From contig CAVWEY010000003.1 of the NCBI GenBank assembly GCA_963754135.1, positions 1,736,001 through 1,800,000 of the forward strand: DNA of 64,000 nucleotides, given 5' to 3'. Both the position numbers and the translations under genes were made by a program. The notes beneath the pieces are model-generated. The model was not told the DNA's origin, did not search any database, and saw only the letters and a list, made by a program, of their open reading frames with translations. The stretch is from JAJFUI01 sp963754135. Lineage in GTDB: Bacteria; Planctomycetota; Planctomycetia; Pirellulales; Thermoguttaceae. Shown in pieces: positions 1-8,247 of this stretch (its first letter is position 1; every line of letters starts with the position of its first letter).

Positions 1-520
1 TGATGTGGCCGATTTCGCCGGCCGATTCGCGGTCGCCGCGCCAGAGCTTGCCGCGTTGGACGAAGCCGCTGCCGATGCCCGTGCCCACGCAGATGTAGAG
101 CGCGCTGGTGGCCTTTCGGGCCGAGCCGAGCCAGGTTTCGCCCAGGGCACCGAAGTTGCCGTCGTTGCCGACAATGATGGGGACCTTGAAGCGGGCCTTC
201 AAGAGGGTGCCCAGCTCCACGCCGGTCAATTGCATGTTCGGCGCCACGACCACCAGCCCCTGGTCGGGATCGACGACGCCGGGCACGGCCACGCCGATGG
301 CGGTCAGGTCGCCGGCCGTGATGCCCCCCTTTTGCAGGGCGTCGGCCATGCACTTCTCCAGTGCGGCGACGACCCGCTCGGGGCCTCGTTTGCGCGGGGT
401 GGGACATTTCTCGCGGCCGATGATCTCGCCCGACTCGCGCACCAACGACGCCTGCACCTTCGTGCCGCCGATGTCCACGCCCAAGTACAACCGCCGCCCA
501 CTGTCACTCTGTTTTTTCAT
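1..520 (-). CDS. ROK-family sugar kinase (glucokinase-like), cut by window edge
   Basis: The complement reads from an ATG at 520 to the window start without a stop, giving about the first 173 residues. The ROK phosphate-binding motif DIGGTK lies near residue 16, followed by VGNDGN and VGTGIGSG. ROK glucokinases phosphorylate glucose with ATP in the cytoplasm, and a glucokinase is the most likely identity. The family zinc-binding motif would lie beyond the window. The gene is divergent from the ABC transporter genes, with about 200 bases between. ROK repressors share the fold but carry an N-terminal helix-turn-helix, which is absent here. Frame intact over the visible part. Confidence 0.85.
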   Translation of the reverse strand, partial: MKKQSDSGRRLYLGVDIGGTKVQASLVRESGEIIGREKCPTPRKRGPERVVAALEKCMADALQKGGITAGDLTAIGVAVPGVVDPDQGLVVVAPNMQLTGVELGTLLKARFKVPIIVGNDGNFGALGETWLGSARKATSALYICVGTGIGSGFVQRGKLWRGDRESAGEIGHI

Positions 521-737
521 GGCAACAGCTATTGTAGGTCCTATCACCTTGCGCCGCAATGGGTAACGTCCGAATCCCGATCAACGGCGGCGGCCGGTTT
601 CCGTCGGCATTATTGCCGTTGCTTCGCCGCTGGCCTTTCCATTATACTTCAGCCCCCGAGACAGTTCGTATCTTCTTGGCCCGCCTTGTGATAGGTCGAA
701 AAGGGAGTTGGGCCGCGGAGAGAGCAGGGAGGCTCGA

Positions 738-1523
738 TTGACCGGATATTTTTCGGCGATTTGGCGGCTGCGGCACTTCTGGATGGCCCTGGTCCGCATC
801 GACTTGCGGAACCGCTACCGGCGGTCGGTGATCGGCATTGGCTGGTCGCTGTTGAACCCGATCGCCATGACAGTCGTTTTGTGCGTGGTGTTCAGCCGGT
901 TGTTCCACATGGAAATCCGCACGTTCGCGCCGTTTTTGCTGAGCGGTCTGACGCTGTGGGGTTTCATCACGGCGGTGGTGATGCAGGGGTGCCAGTGTTT
1001 CTTCCAGGGGGAATCGTACATCCGTCAGCACCCCGCCCCGCTGGCGATTTATCCGTTGCGGACCACCTTGGGCGCCGGCTTCCACTTTCTGCTGGGGTTC
1101 GGCATTGCGTTGGTGTTTGTCTGGTGGGTGAACGGTTTTGGGAATCTGCCGGCGCTCGTGAGTCTTGTGCCCACGTTTGTGTTGCTGTTTGTGATCGGCT
1201 GGTCGCTGGCGATTTGCACGGGCGTGGCCAACGTGATGTTCCAGGACTCGCAACACCTGATCGAAGTCCTGATGCAAATTCTGTTCTACGTGACGCCGAT
1301 CATTTATCCGCCGGAGAAGCTGCTGGAGCGGCATCTGATGGAGTGGTTCGTCCTCCTGAATCCGCTGGCCGCTATCCTGGAATTGGTCCGCAAACCACTC
1401 CTGGAAGGCCAGTTGCCGTCGTGGTGGGCGGTGGGCATGAGCCTGTCGACCGGCTTGCTGGCTGCTGCAATGGCCGCGCTGGCCCTGCGGTGCTTCGAAA
1501 AACGGATGATCTTCTACCTCTGA
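738..1523 (+). CDS. ABC-2 type polysaccharide export permease
   Basis: About 261 residues with six hydrophobic segments and the organisation of Wzm/TagG permeases that export O-antigen, teichoic acid or other glycans across the cytoplasmic membrane. The start chosen is TTG 738, because a GGGAGG ribosome site lies just upstream; an upstream in-frame TTG at 708 lacks one. The ATPase gene begins four bases after the stop, and two glycosyltransferases follow, so the cluster probably makes and exports a cell-surface polysaccharide. The exact polymer cannot be read from sequence. Frame intact. Confidence 0.85.
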   Translation: MTGYFSAIWRLRHFWMALVRIDLRNRYRRSVIGIGWSLLNPIAMTVVLCVVFSRLFHMEIRTFAPFLLSGLTLWGFITAVVMQGCQCFFQGESYIRQHPAPLAIYPLRTTLGAGFHFLLGFGIALVFVWWVNGFGNLPALVSLVPTFVLLFVIGWSLAICTGVANVMFQDSQHLIEVLMQILFYVTPIIYPPEKLLERHLMEWFVLLNPLAAILELVRKPLLEGQLPSWWAVGMSLSTGLLAAAMAALALRCFEKRMIFYL

Positions 1524-1527
1524 CGCC

Positions 1528-2289
1528 ATGACTGTGATTCAACTGGACGACGTCGGGCTGAGATTCCGGGTGCGGCGGTTCGGCCGCGTTAGCCTCAAGG
1601 AATACCTGCTCCAAGGGCTGTTCCGCCGCTCGAAGAAGACCACCTTCGAGGTCCAAGCCCTGGAACACATCAACCTCACGGTGGCCGAGGGGGACCGGCT
1701 GGGGATCATCGGCGCCAACGGGGCGGGCAAGAGCACGCTGCTGAAGCTGCTGGCCGGCATCTATCCGCCCACCAGCGGCCGGCGGAAAGTCGTCGGGCAC
1801 GTCAGTGCGCTCTTCGACATCGCCCTGGGGTTCGAGCACGACGCCAGCGGCTGGGAAAACATCATGTACCGCGGCTTCCTTCAGGGCGAAACCCCGCGAT
1901 CGATCCGGGCCAAGATGCAGCCGATCGCCGAGTTCAGCGAGCTGGGCGATTTCCTCAACATGTCCGTCCGCTACTACTCGGCCGGCATGATGGTGCGGCT
2001 GGCCTTCTCCATCGCCACGGCTATCGAGCCGGAAATCCTGATCGTCGACGAGGTGCTCTCGGCCGGCGACATGGCCTTCCAGGCCAAGGCCCGCGCGCGG
2101 ATGCAGGCGCTGATCTCCAGCGCCCGGGCGGTGATCGTCGTGAGCCACGACCTGGCCTCGCTCGAATTGATGTGCGACCGGGTGCTGTGGCTGGATCACG
2201 GGCACATGCGGCAAGTCGGCCCGGCCAAGCAGGTCATCGCGGCCTATGCCCAACAAGTCAGCGGAGGTCCACAACGCCAGGCGGCATGA
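1528..2289 (+). CDS. ABC transporter ATPase for polysaccharide export (Wzt/TagH-like)
   Basis: 253 residues. Walker A GANGAGKST at about 62-70, signature region YYSAGMMVRLAF near 149, Walker B ILIVDE near 171 and the switch histidine in VVSHDL near 207 are all present. The N-terminal extension before the P-loop (RVSLKEYLLQGL) is typical of the O-antigen/teichoic acid exporter ATPases. There is no C-terminal carbohydrate-binding domain of the kind found in O9a-type Wzt, so the substrate may be handed over without ATPase-bound glycan recognition (inference). It partners with the permease four bases upstream. Confidence 0.9.
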   Translation: MTVIQLDDVGLRFRVRRFGRVSLKEYLLQGLFRRSKKTTFEVQALEHINLTVAEGDRLGIIGANGAGKSTLLKLLAGIYPPTSGRRKVVGHVSALFDIALGFEHDASGWENIMYRGFLQGETPRSIRAKMQPIAEFSELGDFLNMSVRYYSAGMMVRLAFSIATAIEPEILIVDEVLSAGDMAFQAKARARMQALISSARAVIVVSHDLASLELMCDRVLWLDHGHMRQVGPAKQVIAAYAQQVSGGPQRQAA

Positions 2290-2299
2290 GAACGATTGA

Positions 2300-2353
2300 A
2301 AATTGCAAATTGCAAATTTGAAATTTCAAATTTGCAATTTGCAATTTGCAACC
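2300..2353 (+). repeat. AT-rich heptamer tract (TTGCAAA / TTTGCAA), inverted
   Basis: Units of TTGCAAA on the left and TTTGCAA on the right flank a GAAATTTC centre, with period seven, forming a near-perfect palindrome. It is strikingly AT-rich beside GC-rich genes. A second copy is at 57163-57220. It fills the space between the ABC ATPase stop and the glycosyltransferase. Confidence 0.85.
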
Positions 2354-2370
2354 AATCCAGCAGACGTGGC

Positions 2371-3861
2371 ATGGCCCCTTCGATGAGCACGCTCCGACAC
2401 TGGCTGGCCCCGCCCGGCAGCCGCCGTGAAACGCTGGGCCGGAAAATCGTCCAGGGAGTGATCCTGCGGGCGAGGCGCCGCTGCCGCATCGTCTGCCAGC
2501 GGGTGCTGCGGGCGGCCGGCGTCTCGCTGCGGCCGTGCTTCTCGGAACAAGCCACGCGAAGCTTAGAGCCTTGTGGCACAGCCGCCCTCGGCTGTGCGAA
2601 ATCGTCCCGGACAGCCGGGGGCGGCTGTCCCACAAGCGGGTATTGGGATGTCCTCTGTCTGCCGATCATCCGTTGGAGATTCCGTTTTCAACGTCCCCAG
2701 CAATTGATGCGGCAGTTCGCCCGCGACGGCCACCGCGTCTTCTACCTCTCGGAGGACTTCCTGCTGGCCAGACCGCTTGCGGTCACCGAGATCGAGCCGA
2801 ACGTCTACGGGCTGAGACTGCCGGCGGATGCCGCAACGAAAGCGTTCGACGACGCCCTGGCGGAGAGCGACGTCCGCGGCATGGCCGACGGCGTGGCCCG
2901 CCTGCACGCGGCGGGCATTCTCCGCCAGACGGTGGTCGTCGTGCAGCACCCCTTTTGGACGCCGCTGGCCGAGGAACTCCACGCGCGGTTCGCCTGGCCC
3001 GTCGTCTACGACTGCATGGACCACTACGCCGACTTGCGGCGTAATGTAGCAGGCACACGCCGTGTGCCTGATACGTTGTCCGATCTGGAAGAGCGGCTGG
3101 TGCGGATGGCCGACTTGAGCGTGGCCACTTCCGAGCGGCTGCTGGACAGGGTGGCGCCCTGCGCCCGGCGGGCCGTGCTGGTGCGCAACGGCGTCGATTA
3201 CGAACACTTCGCCCAGGTCGAGCCGGCCATTGTAGGGTGCCAGGGTGCCATGCCCACGCTTGCCGTGGGCATGTCGAGAACGCGGACAAACCACTACATG
3301 CCCACGACGAGCGTGGGCATGGCACCGGCGGACGTGGTCGTGGGCTACTACGGGGCCATCGCCCACTGGTTCGACGCCCGACTGGTGGCGGAACTGGCGC
3401 GGCTCCGCCCGCAATGGCGGTTTGAACTGGCCGGCAATACGTTCAGCTCCGAGCTTGGGCCGCTGGCCGGTCTCTCCAATGTGAGTCTGCTGGGCGAGAT
3501 GCCGTACGCGGAACTGCCGCGCCGGTTGGCCCGGTGGCATTGCTGCATCATCCCCTTCTTGCGGAACGAACTGACCGAGGCCACCAATCCGGTGAAGGTC
3601 TACGAGATGCTGGCGGCGGGGATGCCGGTGGTGGCGGTCAACCTGCCCGAGTTGCGGTCGATTGCCGCGGCCGGGCTGATCGGGCTGGCCGACGACGCGG
3701 CAGGCTTCGCCCGGAAAATCGAGGCTCTGTTGGCCGCGCAATCGCCGGCGGCCATCGCCGCGCGGCGGGAGTTCGCCCGGCAAAACACTTGGCAGCAGCG
3801 CTACCGGGAGCTGTCGGCCGCGATGACGCCGCTTTGTGGCGAGATTGCAAAGGCGGCTTAA
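2371..3861 (+). CDS. Glycosyltransferase (GT4-like) carrying in-frame palindromic insertions
   Basis: About 496 residues from ATG 2371. A TTG at 2296 is in frame, but it lies inside an AT-rich repeat. The core starts near residue 100 with LPIIRWRFRFQRPQQLM, then YDCMDHY, VGYYGAIAHWFDA, and the donor-site segment EATNPVKVYEMLAAGMPVV, as in GT4 retaining glycosyltransferases. Three repeat elements read through in frame: one before the core (2570-2636), one at 3046-3070 and one at 3243-3326. The last adds about 30 residues (from GCQGAMP to SVGMA) just before the conserved GYYG block. Whether the enzyme folds with these inserts is unknown. It follows the ABC ATPase in the export cluster. Confidence 0.8.
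   Translation: MAPSMSTLRHWLAPPGSRRETLGRKIVQGVILRARRRCRIVCQRVLRAAGVSLRPCFSEQATRSLEPCGTAALGCAKSSRTAGGGCPTSGYWDVLCLPIIRWRFRFQRPQQLMRQFARDGHRVFYLSEDFLLARPLAVTEIEPNVYGLRLPADAATKAFDDALAESDVRGMADGVARLHAAGILRQTVVVVQHPFWTPLAEELHARFAWPVVYDCMDHYADLRRNVAGTRRVPDTLSDLEERLVRMADLSVATSERLLDRVAPCARRAVLVRNGVDYEHFAQVEPAIVGCQGAMPTLAVGMSRTRTNHYMPTTSVGMAPADVVVGYYGAIAHWFDARLVAELARLRPQWRFELAGNTFSSELGPLAGLSNVSLLGEMPYAELPRRLARWHCCIIPFLRNELTEATNPVKVYEMLAAGMPVVAVNLPELRSIAAAGLIGLADDAAGFARKIEALLAAQSPAAIAARREFARQNTWQQRYRELSAAMTPLCGEIAKAA
2570..2636 (+). repeat. Paired inverted palindrome (GTGGCACAGCCGCC family)
   Basis: Left arm 2570-2597 and right arm 2610-2636 are inverted copies with about three mismatches. Each arm contains its own smaller palindrome (CAGCCG...CGGCTG). 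The pair is read in frame near the N-terminus of the glycosyltransferase. Confidence 0.8.
3046..3070 (+). repeat. GTAG-led palindrome (GCAGGCACACGCCGTGTGCC)
   Basis: A single hairpin, GGCACACG/CGTGTGCC, led by GTAGCA, lies in frame in the glycosyltransferase. Related copies are at 11338-11360 and 60758-60775. Confidence 0.8.
3243..3326 (+). repeat. Paired inverted palindrome (GGTGCCATGCCCACG family) inside a gene
   Basis: Left arm 3243-3273 and right arm 3297-3326 are inverted copies around a 23-base core, with two or three mismatches. TGTAGGGTGCC precedes the left arm. The same family occurs at 33464-33547 between two genes. Here it is translated in frame, adding about 30 residues to the glycosyltransferase. 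Confidence 0.88.
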
Positions 3862-3891
3862 GGGCGTGTAGAAGAACACGTTGTTGAATTT

Positions 3892-3972
3892 GGGTGGCAC
3901 GCCCTGAAAGGGCGTGGTAGGCGTTGCGCCGCGATTCGCCGAGCTACCACGCCCTTTCAGGGCGTGCCACCC
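3892..3972 (+). repeat. Paired inverted palindrome, CACGCCCTGAAAGGGCGTG family, copy 1
   Basis: The left arm GGGTGGCACGCCCTGAAAGG... and the right arm, its exact inverse, bracket a unique core of about 30 bases. It lies between the two glycosyltransferase genes. Other loci of the family are 11371-11448, 20591-20616 (single), 24612-24692 and 60656-60737; the cores differ at each locus. Confidence 0.92.
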
Positions 3973-4008
3973 GGTCACGTAGTGGCAGGGTTGCAAAGCG
4001 GGTTGACG

Positions 4009-4971
4009 ATGAAGATCTCCGTCGCGCTAGGGACGTACAACGGTGCGGGCTTCCTCGCCGGGCAGTTGCGGAGCCTCGCCGCCCAACACCGCCCGCCCGA
4101 CGAACTCGTGGTCTGCGACGACGCTTCGTCGGACGAAACCGTCGCGGTCGTCCGCCGGTTCGCCGTGGAATCTCCGTTCGAGGTGCGGTTGGAACTGAAC
4201 CCGCGGAACCTCGGGCCGGCAAGCAACTTCGCCCGCGCCGTGTCGCTCTGCCGCGGGGACGTGATTGCCCTGTGCGATCAGGATGACGTCTGGCTGCCGC
4301 AGAAGCTCACCCGGCTGGAGCAGGCGATGGTCGAGGACCCGCGGCTGGGCTTTGTCTTCAGCAACGCGGTCCTGATCGACGCCGGGGGCCGCCGGCTGCG
4401 GCGCCGGTTGTGGGAGGCGATCGGCTTCAACGGGCGGTTGCAGCGGCAGTTGGGCGGCGGCGGGGCGGCGGAACTGTTGGTGAAACGGAACGTTGTGACC
4501 GGCGTCACGATGGCCTTCCGCGCCGCCCACCGGGACCTGCTGCTGCCGGTGGCCGGCAACTGGGTTCACGACGGTTGGTTCGCGTTGCTCTTGGCGGCGG
4601 TGGCCCCTTGCCGCTCGATCGCCGAGCCGCTGGTCGAATACCGCCAACACGCCGGGCAACAGATTGGAGTGCTGAAGAAGGCGTTTTACAGTCGGTTTCT
4701 GCGGGCGGTTCATGAGCGGCGTGAAGACTTGGAGCGCATTGCCGCCGACTACGAGGCCGCCCGCGAACGGTTGTCGGCGTTCCGGCCGCGGCTGCTGGAT
4801 GAGCGGATATTGCGGCTGCTGGAGGAGAAGGCCGCGCACTTCCGCACGCGGGCCCGAATCCGCACGTCGCTCATCGGCCGGCTGCCGACGATTGCCGGCG
4901 AGCTATTCCGCGGCCGTTACGCCCGCTACAGCGAAAACCGCAAGGCGGTGATGCAGGATTTGTTGTTGTAG
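4009..4971 (+). CDS. Family 2 glycosyltransferase
   Basis: 320 residues from ATG 4009 (MKISVALGTYNG); an upstream in-frame start would lie inside the repeat that ends at 3972. The GT-A fold is marked by VCDDASSDET near residue 36 and the nucleotide-sugar/metal motif CDQDDVW near 90, as in rhamnosyl- and galactosyltransferase-like proteins of polysaccharide loci. No membrane segment is obvious. It probably adds a sugar to the polymer exported by the upstream ABC transporter. Donor and acceptor cannot be assigned. Frame intact. Confidence 0.88.
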   Translation: MKISVALGTYNGAGFLAGQLRSLAAQHRPPDELVVCDDASSDETVAVVRRFAVESPFEVRLELNPRNLGPASNFARAVSLCRGDVIALCDQDDVWLPQKLTRLEQAMVEDPRLGFVFSNAVLIDAGGRRLRRRLWEAIGFNGRLQRQLGGGGAAELLVKRNVVTGVTMAFRAAHRDLLLPVAGNWVHDGWFALLLAAVAPCRSIAEPLVEYRQHAGQQIGVLKKAFYSRFLRAVHERREDLERIAADYEAARERLSAFRPRLLDERILRLLEEKAAHFRTRARIRTSLIGRLPTIAGELFRGRYARYSENRKAVMQDLLL

Positions 4972-4996
4972 GCTTGGACCGAGAAGAGCGGAAACT

Positions 4997-6049
4997 TCAG
5001 AAATAATTCCAGTGGATAAGATGGAACGTGATGGGCGTGGTGAAGACCAGGCTGTCGACGCGGTTGATGATACCGCCATGGCCGGGTAGCGTCGTGCCGG
5101 AATCCTTTACGCCGATGTCCCGCTTGATCATCGAAAACACCAGATCGCCGAACAGGCCCGCCACGCCGATCGCAAAACCGACCAAGAGGCAATATGGATA
5201 GGACATTCTTCCCTCCGGGAACTTGGGCAGCAGCGGCACGAAGCCAAGCGACAACGCCGCGGTCAAGACCGCGGCGCAGAGGCCGGCCGCCCAGGTCTTT
5301 TTGGGACTCACGTCCGGGGCGATGCGATGCTCCATCGCCCGCCGCCAGAACCCATCACCCAGGCCGCCGGCAATCCTGGCGAACGACTTGCCGATCCAAT
5401 ACGACATCAAGTCGCGGGCCTCGGTGAGCGTGAAACAATACATCAAGAGCAGAGCCCCGAAATTGATCATGAAGAGGCAATGGCCCAGGTTGTGGACAAA
5501 GAACAGCAGCCCCAGCGAGAGAATCGCCAACGATTTCAGGCTCCCCTGCGTCCGGTTCTGAAACACGAACAAGATCGGCAACAGCAAAATGACGTACACC
5601 GGAACGAAAATGATGAACAGATTGTACCAGCCGATAAAGGCGATATAGATGATCGCCGGGATGGAAAGGTAGCACAGAAAGATCGAAACCGGGTCTTTGA
5701 ACGAGATGATTCGGGAATCGACGGCCTCTTGCTTGGGCAGCAACGCAAAATACTCCCGCAACGCAGCGAAACACAGAAAGCCAAGAAACGCGAAGGAGAC
5801 GATGGGGTGGGTCGCGACGGCCAGGAAGAATACGGCGACCATCCACCACCAGGTCAAGGTGCGGTCGCGGATCTCGTCGGCCGTCGGCATTCGTTTCCGT
5901 TCCATCACCCGCCAGACAAGCGAGAAGAACAGCAGCAGGCCCAAGAGCGGCGTCATCACCGCCAACATCCTGAAGTCCTTCCTCTCAATGAGGAGCCACG
6001 TGGAAACGCCGATTGTCAGCGTCAGCAAGAACATGCGCATTGGTTTCAT
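4997..6049 (-). CDS. cdsA: Phosphatidate cytidylyltransferase (CDP-diacylglycerol synthase)
   Basis: 350 residues with many hydrophobic segments. The CDP-diglyceride synthase signature is clear near the C-terminus: SMIKRDIGVKDSGTTLPGHG followed by GIINRVDS. The usual aspartate before the arginine is asparagine here, a conservative deviation. The enzyme makes CDP-diacylglycerol from CTP and phosphatidate in the inner membrane. It starts at ATG 6049, four bases after the stop of the CDP-alcohol phosphatidyltransferase, so the two are coupled. That partner would be a plausible consumer of its product. Confidence 0.9.
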   Translation of the reverse strand: MKPMRMFLLTLTIGVSTWLLIERKDFRMLAVMTPLLGLLLFFSLVWRVMERKRMPTADEIRDRTLTWWWMVAVFFLAVATHPIVSFAFLGFLCFAALREYFALLPKQEAVDSRIISFKDPVSIFLCYLSIPAIIYIAFIGWYNLFIIFVPVYVILLLPILFVFQNRTQGSLKSLAILSLGLLFFVHNLGHCLFMINFGALLLMYCFTLTEARDLMSYWIGKSFARIAGGLGDGFWRRAMEHRIAPDVSPKKTWAAGLCAAVLTAALSLGFVPLLPKFPEGRMSYPYCLLVGFAIGVAGLFGDLVFSMIKRDIGVKDSGTTLPGHGGIINRVDSLVFTTPITFHLIHWNYF

Positions 6050-6053
6050 CCGT

Positions 6054-6705
6054 TCACCTTCCGATCCACGTATAGGATTGATATTCCCGGCCCCTCGCCA
6101 CGACAAGAATTTTCCGGATGCGGATGACGCTCGTTCCGAAAACGAAAAGCGACATCGTCAGCAGATAGTAGGCGACCGAGTGGATGAAACCGGGCTGGAA
6201 GAACAACAGCAGGGCCAGCGCCGACATCCACACCGCACGGTCGGGCTTCCCGCCGAGAAACGTCTCGTGCCGCCGGACGCCGCCGGGAAAACTCTTGCCC
6301 AATACGCCAAAAAACTCCGCCATCCAGGATAGAATCAGCAACAGCGTTAAGCTTAGCTGCGGGCCGTCCGGCACGAAAAACAAGCTGCCGTAGCAGATCG
6401 TATCGCCGACAATGTTCCAACCCTTCGTTAAAAAGCTCGCCGGCGACGCTTCCCGTGCCGTATTCCCGGGCCAGCATCCCGTCCAGGGCGTTCATGGCCA
6501 TCCGGAGAATCAGGAACGGCGGAACCAACAGCAGCACCCAACGGAACCGCTCGCCGCTAAGCCCGAGGTAAAACGACAACGACGTCAACAGGACGAACAG
6601 GACGCCGAAGCACGTGGCCTGATTGGCAGTCATCCATCGACCGCCCAGCCATCGCACGACTTTCTGAAAAACGCCTTTTTGCAGGTAAAGCATAGAGCCG
6701 TCCAT
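6054..6705 (-). CDS. CDP-alcohol phosphatidyltransferase family protein, frame broken near 6415
   Basis: The N-terminal part reads from ATG 6705 (MDGSMLYLQKG) through two membrane segments to the family motif NALDGMLAREYGTGSVAGE. The frame is then lost and resumes in another frame at NIVGDTICYGSLFF, continuing to the stop at 6054 with further membrane helices. Deleting one G from a GGG run near 6415 joins the halves. The motif DGxxAR...G is conserved, whereas the second aspartate pair is only partly recognisable (FNEGWNIVGD). It lies directly upstream of cdsA. The alcohol substrate is unknown. I treat the break as a likely sequence error. Confidence 0.75.
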
Positions 6706-6984
6706 ATCCCACGTATTTGCTCTTGGCTCAATTCCCGCTTGACCCGCGCAGCCCAACTCCGCGCTTGGTTGCGGTAAGGGATACACTATCATCTTCTGCC
6801 CCGAATGCCAATATCGGTGGGTACGCCGTACCCGTGAAGCCACGAGTCGAAGAGAACCAGCGATCTTCGCCCGACTCCGCCCTCACCCTAACCCTCTCCC
6901 GACGGGAGAGGGGACTATCGGTTGTGCCCGCGCGGCTGGGCAAGCCCCGTCAGTCGCCGACGGGCGGCTCGCCGCCCGCCCGCG

Positions 6985-7895
6985 TCACCAGCGCACGAGC
7001 ACGCGCAGGCTGACGGTCTGCGCGAGCCACTGGACCGAGCCGTCGGCCATCAAGACCTGTGCGCCGCCGGGGTGAAAGGCGTATAGCCCGAAGTCGTTCG
7101 AGCAGTTGACGCCGCAGGGGCCGGGGGTGGTCGCGCCGTCTGCGGTCGAGCCGTAGAGTTTCGAGGCGGCGCTGGTGGCGTCGGCCCAGCCGCCTTGCCC
7201 GCCGTAGTAGCCGGAGAGCGGCTGTCCCGTGTCGCCGGGCGTTTGCCAGAGTTCGTTCTTCCCGGCGATCTCCGCGGCCAGGATCGTGTTCGAGGTCCCG
7301 TCCTTGATGAAGGCCATCGGGGTGAGCGTGTCCGGCTCCAGAGCGCCCGCCAGTTGCTCGGCGGAGTACCCCAGGTTCAAGTAGCCGCTGAGCGAATCGG
7401 CCAGGCCGGCCAGCGGGCTGTAGTCCGCCGGCCACGCCTGCCAGGACATCGACGGATAGCCGGGGTAGCTGAAGGTGTAGGTGTACGGTCCCCGCGGCGG
7501 CGCCGAGGGACACCGCAAGATCGTGACCGGCGTATTGGCGATCGCCTGGTTGTCGATGCCCTGCGCCGGATCGGAGTAGTAGAAGGGGACGTTGAGGTTG
7601 TACTTGTCCCACAGCGCGCCGAGTTCCAGATAGGGCAGCAGAAAGACTCCCCAGCCGGCCGGCTTGGTGGGATCGGAAATGTAGGCGGGCGGCAATGCCC
7701 CGCGGCGCTCTCATGGTTGAGGAAAGCCAGCCCGAGTTGTTTCAGGTTGTTGCTGCACTGCGAGCGCCGGGCCGCCTCTCGCGCCGCCTGGACCGCCGGC
7801 AGCAACAGCGCGACCAGGATGCCGATGATCGTGATGACCACCAGCAACTCGACGAGCGAAAAGGCGTGTCGGCGGCAGGGGCGGGATTTCGACAT
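6985..7895 (-). CDS. DUF1559 pilin-like (pseudopilin) protein, frame broken near 7703
   Basis: The N-terminus has a type IV pilin-like prepilin signature, RRHAFSLVELLVVITIIGIL, followed by the planctomycete DUF1559 start (ALLLPAVQAAREAARRSQC, NNLKQLGLAF). After NHE the frame shifts by one base; the rest reads LPPAYISDP, GWGVFLLPYLELG, CPSA, DGTSNTILAAEI, and ends with the H-X9-DG segment (FHPGGAQVLMADGSVQWLA) typical of the family. Start ATG 7895 is chosen because it gives a short prepilin leader. DUF1559 proteins are massively expanded in planctomycetes and are probably surface or pseudopilus components; the function is not established. Confidence 0.85.
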
Positions 7896-8129
7896 GACGC
7901 ATCTCAGTGGCGCTCTCCACGATAGCAGAAGCCAACGGCGCCGCAAGCCGTACGGCGGTTTCCGTAGTCTCGGGGATCAGACACCAAACATCACTTAAGA
8001 AGTGGACATTGCGTTGCCGCACCAAAGCCACCCGAGGACGGGAATTGTCGCATGTTATGCTGTTTTATAGGGATGTGTGAATCCATGCGAGGGGCCATCA
8101 CATACGTTACTGTTCAAGGAATGATTTTG
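7896..8129. other. Non-coding stretch upstream of the surface-protein gene
   Basis: The space between the divergent DUF1559 gene and the 8248 gene is about 350 bases. I see no convincing gene in it. Its right part holds the promoter listed next; no repeat family was recognised here. Confidence 0.5.
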
Positions 8130-8158
8130 TTGACGGGCCTCGGACGGTGCGGTAGAAT
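8130..8158 (+). promoter_or_regulatory. Sigma-70-type promoter for the FG-GAP/metalloprotease gene
   Basis: TTGACG at 8130-8135 and TAGAAT at 8153-8158 are separated by exactly 17 bases, leaving a leader of about 80 bases before ATG 8248. Confidence 0.6.
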
Positions 8159-8247
8159 GAGCCTTTACTCGTTTCTTGGCCTTCCGAAAAGTGCGCTATT
8201 CGCACCTATCGCCGGCAGAGCCCTTTAGCTACCAAGGGTGACTATCT

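Noticed and set aside
642..1529. Long open frame on the minus strand over the ABC permease
   Set aside because: Glutamine/histidine/arginine-rich shadow of a GC-rich gene, with no family features; the plus-strand permease is clear.
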